Assembly (NCBI RefSeq): GCF_021155765.1
Contig: NC_060117.1
Location: 3,212,501-3,276,500 of the forward strand
Origin: Diprion similis
Taxonomy: Eukaryota; Arthropoda; Insecta; Hymenoptera; Diprionidae
Direction of reading: 5' to 3'
Length of the DNA stretch: 64,000 bases
In this document: positions 63,807-64,000 of the stretch, piece after piece
Layout of the letters: every line of letters begins with the position of its first letter
How positions within the stretch are numbered: the stretch's first letter is position 1
Made by a program: the position numbers and the translations under genes
Notes under the pieces: generated by a model
The model's input: the letters and a program-made list of their open reading frames with translations, nothing else
Databases searched by the model: none
Told to the model about the DNA's origin: nothing

Positions 63807-63887
63807 GAGAGCTGCAGTTGAGTCATAGGCATCCTTGTCTAGCTTGCAAGACTAGACAAAGATGCCCATAGTTCCAACGCAGCTCTC
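63807..63887 (+). repeat. 81-nt stem-loop with 36-base arms
   Basis: Arms of exactly 36 bases around a 9-base loop (CTTGCAAGA). The 9-bp base GAGAGCTGC/GCAGCTCTC and the upper stem pair well, with only a few mismatches and two G-U pairs and no length difference between arms. The size and shape suit a pre-microRNA. However, inverted similarity continues outside (TTTTCACGAGAATATCGC against TTTTACGCAAGAAAATCGC), which points to a larger fold-back element. It is not a known microRNA that I recognise. Confidence 0.6.
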
Positions 63888-64000
63888 TCTCTCTCTCTCT
63901 CTCTCTTTTTACGCAAGAAAATCGCGTATGGAATTCTGTGATCGCAAACCGTCGCCATGACAGTAGGCAGGTCTGATGTGCGATATGCGCATGCTCAGTC

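Larger units (their letters stand above)
62200..64000. other. no confident gene; possible promoter region near 63.4-63.6 kb
   Basis: From about 63300 to 63640 the sequence becomes GC-richer with CpGs. A 145-codon plus-strand frame (63384-63821) has no recognisable domain, and its end runs into the hairpin at 63807. It could be the promoter or first exon of a gene lying beyond the window. A C-rich run sits at 63263-63291 and a TA array at 63120-63143. Confidence 0.4.

Noticed and set aside
63384..63821. 145-codon plus-strand frame
   Set aside because: No domain; its 3' end is part of the hairpin at 63807-63887 and the sequence looks like promoter DNA.

Overview
The window is nuclear DNA from an animal, almost certainly an insect and probably a hymenopteran. 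This rests on gene content and style: an insect CYP6-type P450, small GT-AG introns, very AT-rich intergenic DNA full of homopolymers and microsatellites, and many TA-flanked fold-back elements. No species can be named from the sequence alone, and nothing bacterial, viral or CRISPR-like is present.

Layout. 1-5.7 kb: AT-rich DNA, then a G-rich promoter-like block (about 2.9-3.3 kb) and a possible long 5' untranslated exon ending at a strong splice donor (4980). 5.7-8.3 kb: a complete five-exon cytochrome P450 on the minus strand. 8.7-33.5 kb: a gene-poor stretch holding two related minisatellite loci, four palindromic fold-back elements, a three-copy E-box repeat and a consensus Rel/kappaB site; it may be one large intron. 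33.5-36.9 kb: a plus-strand gene for a 701-residue secreted, acidic, low-complexity protein of unknown function. 37-39.9 kb: AT-rich microsatellite DNA.

40-44.2 kb is compact: mitochondrial 2'-O-rRNA methyltransferase MRM2 (minus), a candidate 35-residue spliced microprotein (minus), and the autophagy PROPPIN WDR45B/WIPI3 (plus, six exons, 344 residues). 47.5-50.9 kb: a five-exon four-transmembrane protein (minus) with fold-back elements in its introns. 54.2-56.2 kb: a UPF0193/EVG1 homologue (plus, five exons). 57.8-62.2 kb: a ten-exon HEAT-repeat protein resembling BRAT1 (plus, 978 residues). 62.2-64 kb: no confident gene, but a long near-perfect hairpin close to the end.

All exon joins were worked out by hand; each keeps frame across GT-AG splice sites and the resulting lengths suit the families (511 residues for the P450, 344 for WDR45B, 235 for EVG1). 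The genes do not form one pathway; they are ordinary unlinked insect genes. The distinctive feature of the window is its density of palindromic non-autonomous transposons, several inside introns, including one composite element present in inverted orientation in the introns of two neighbouring genes.
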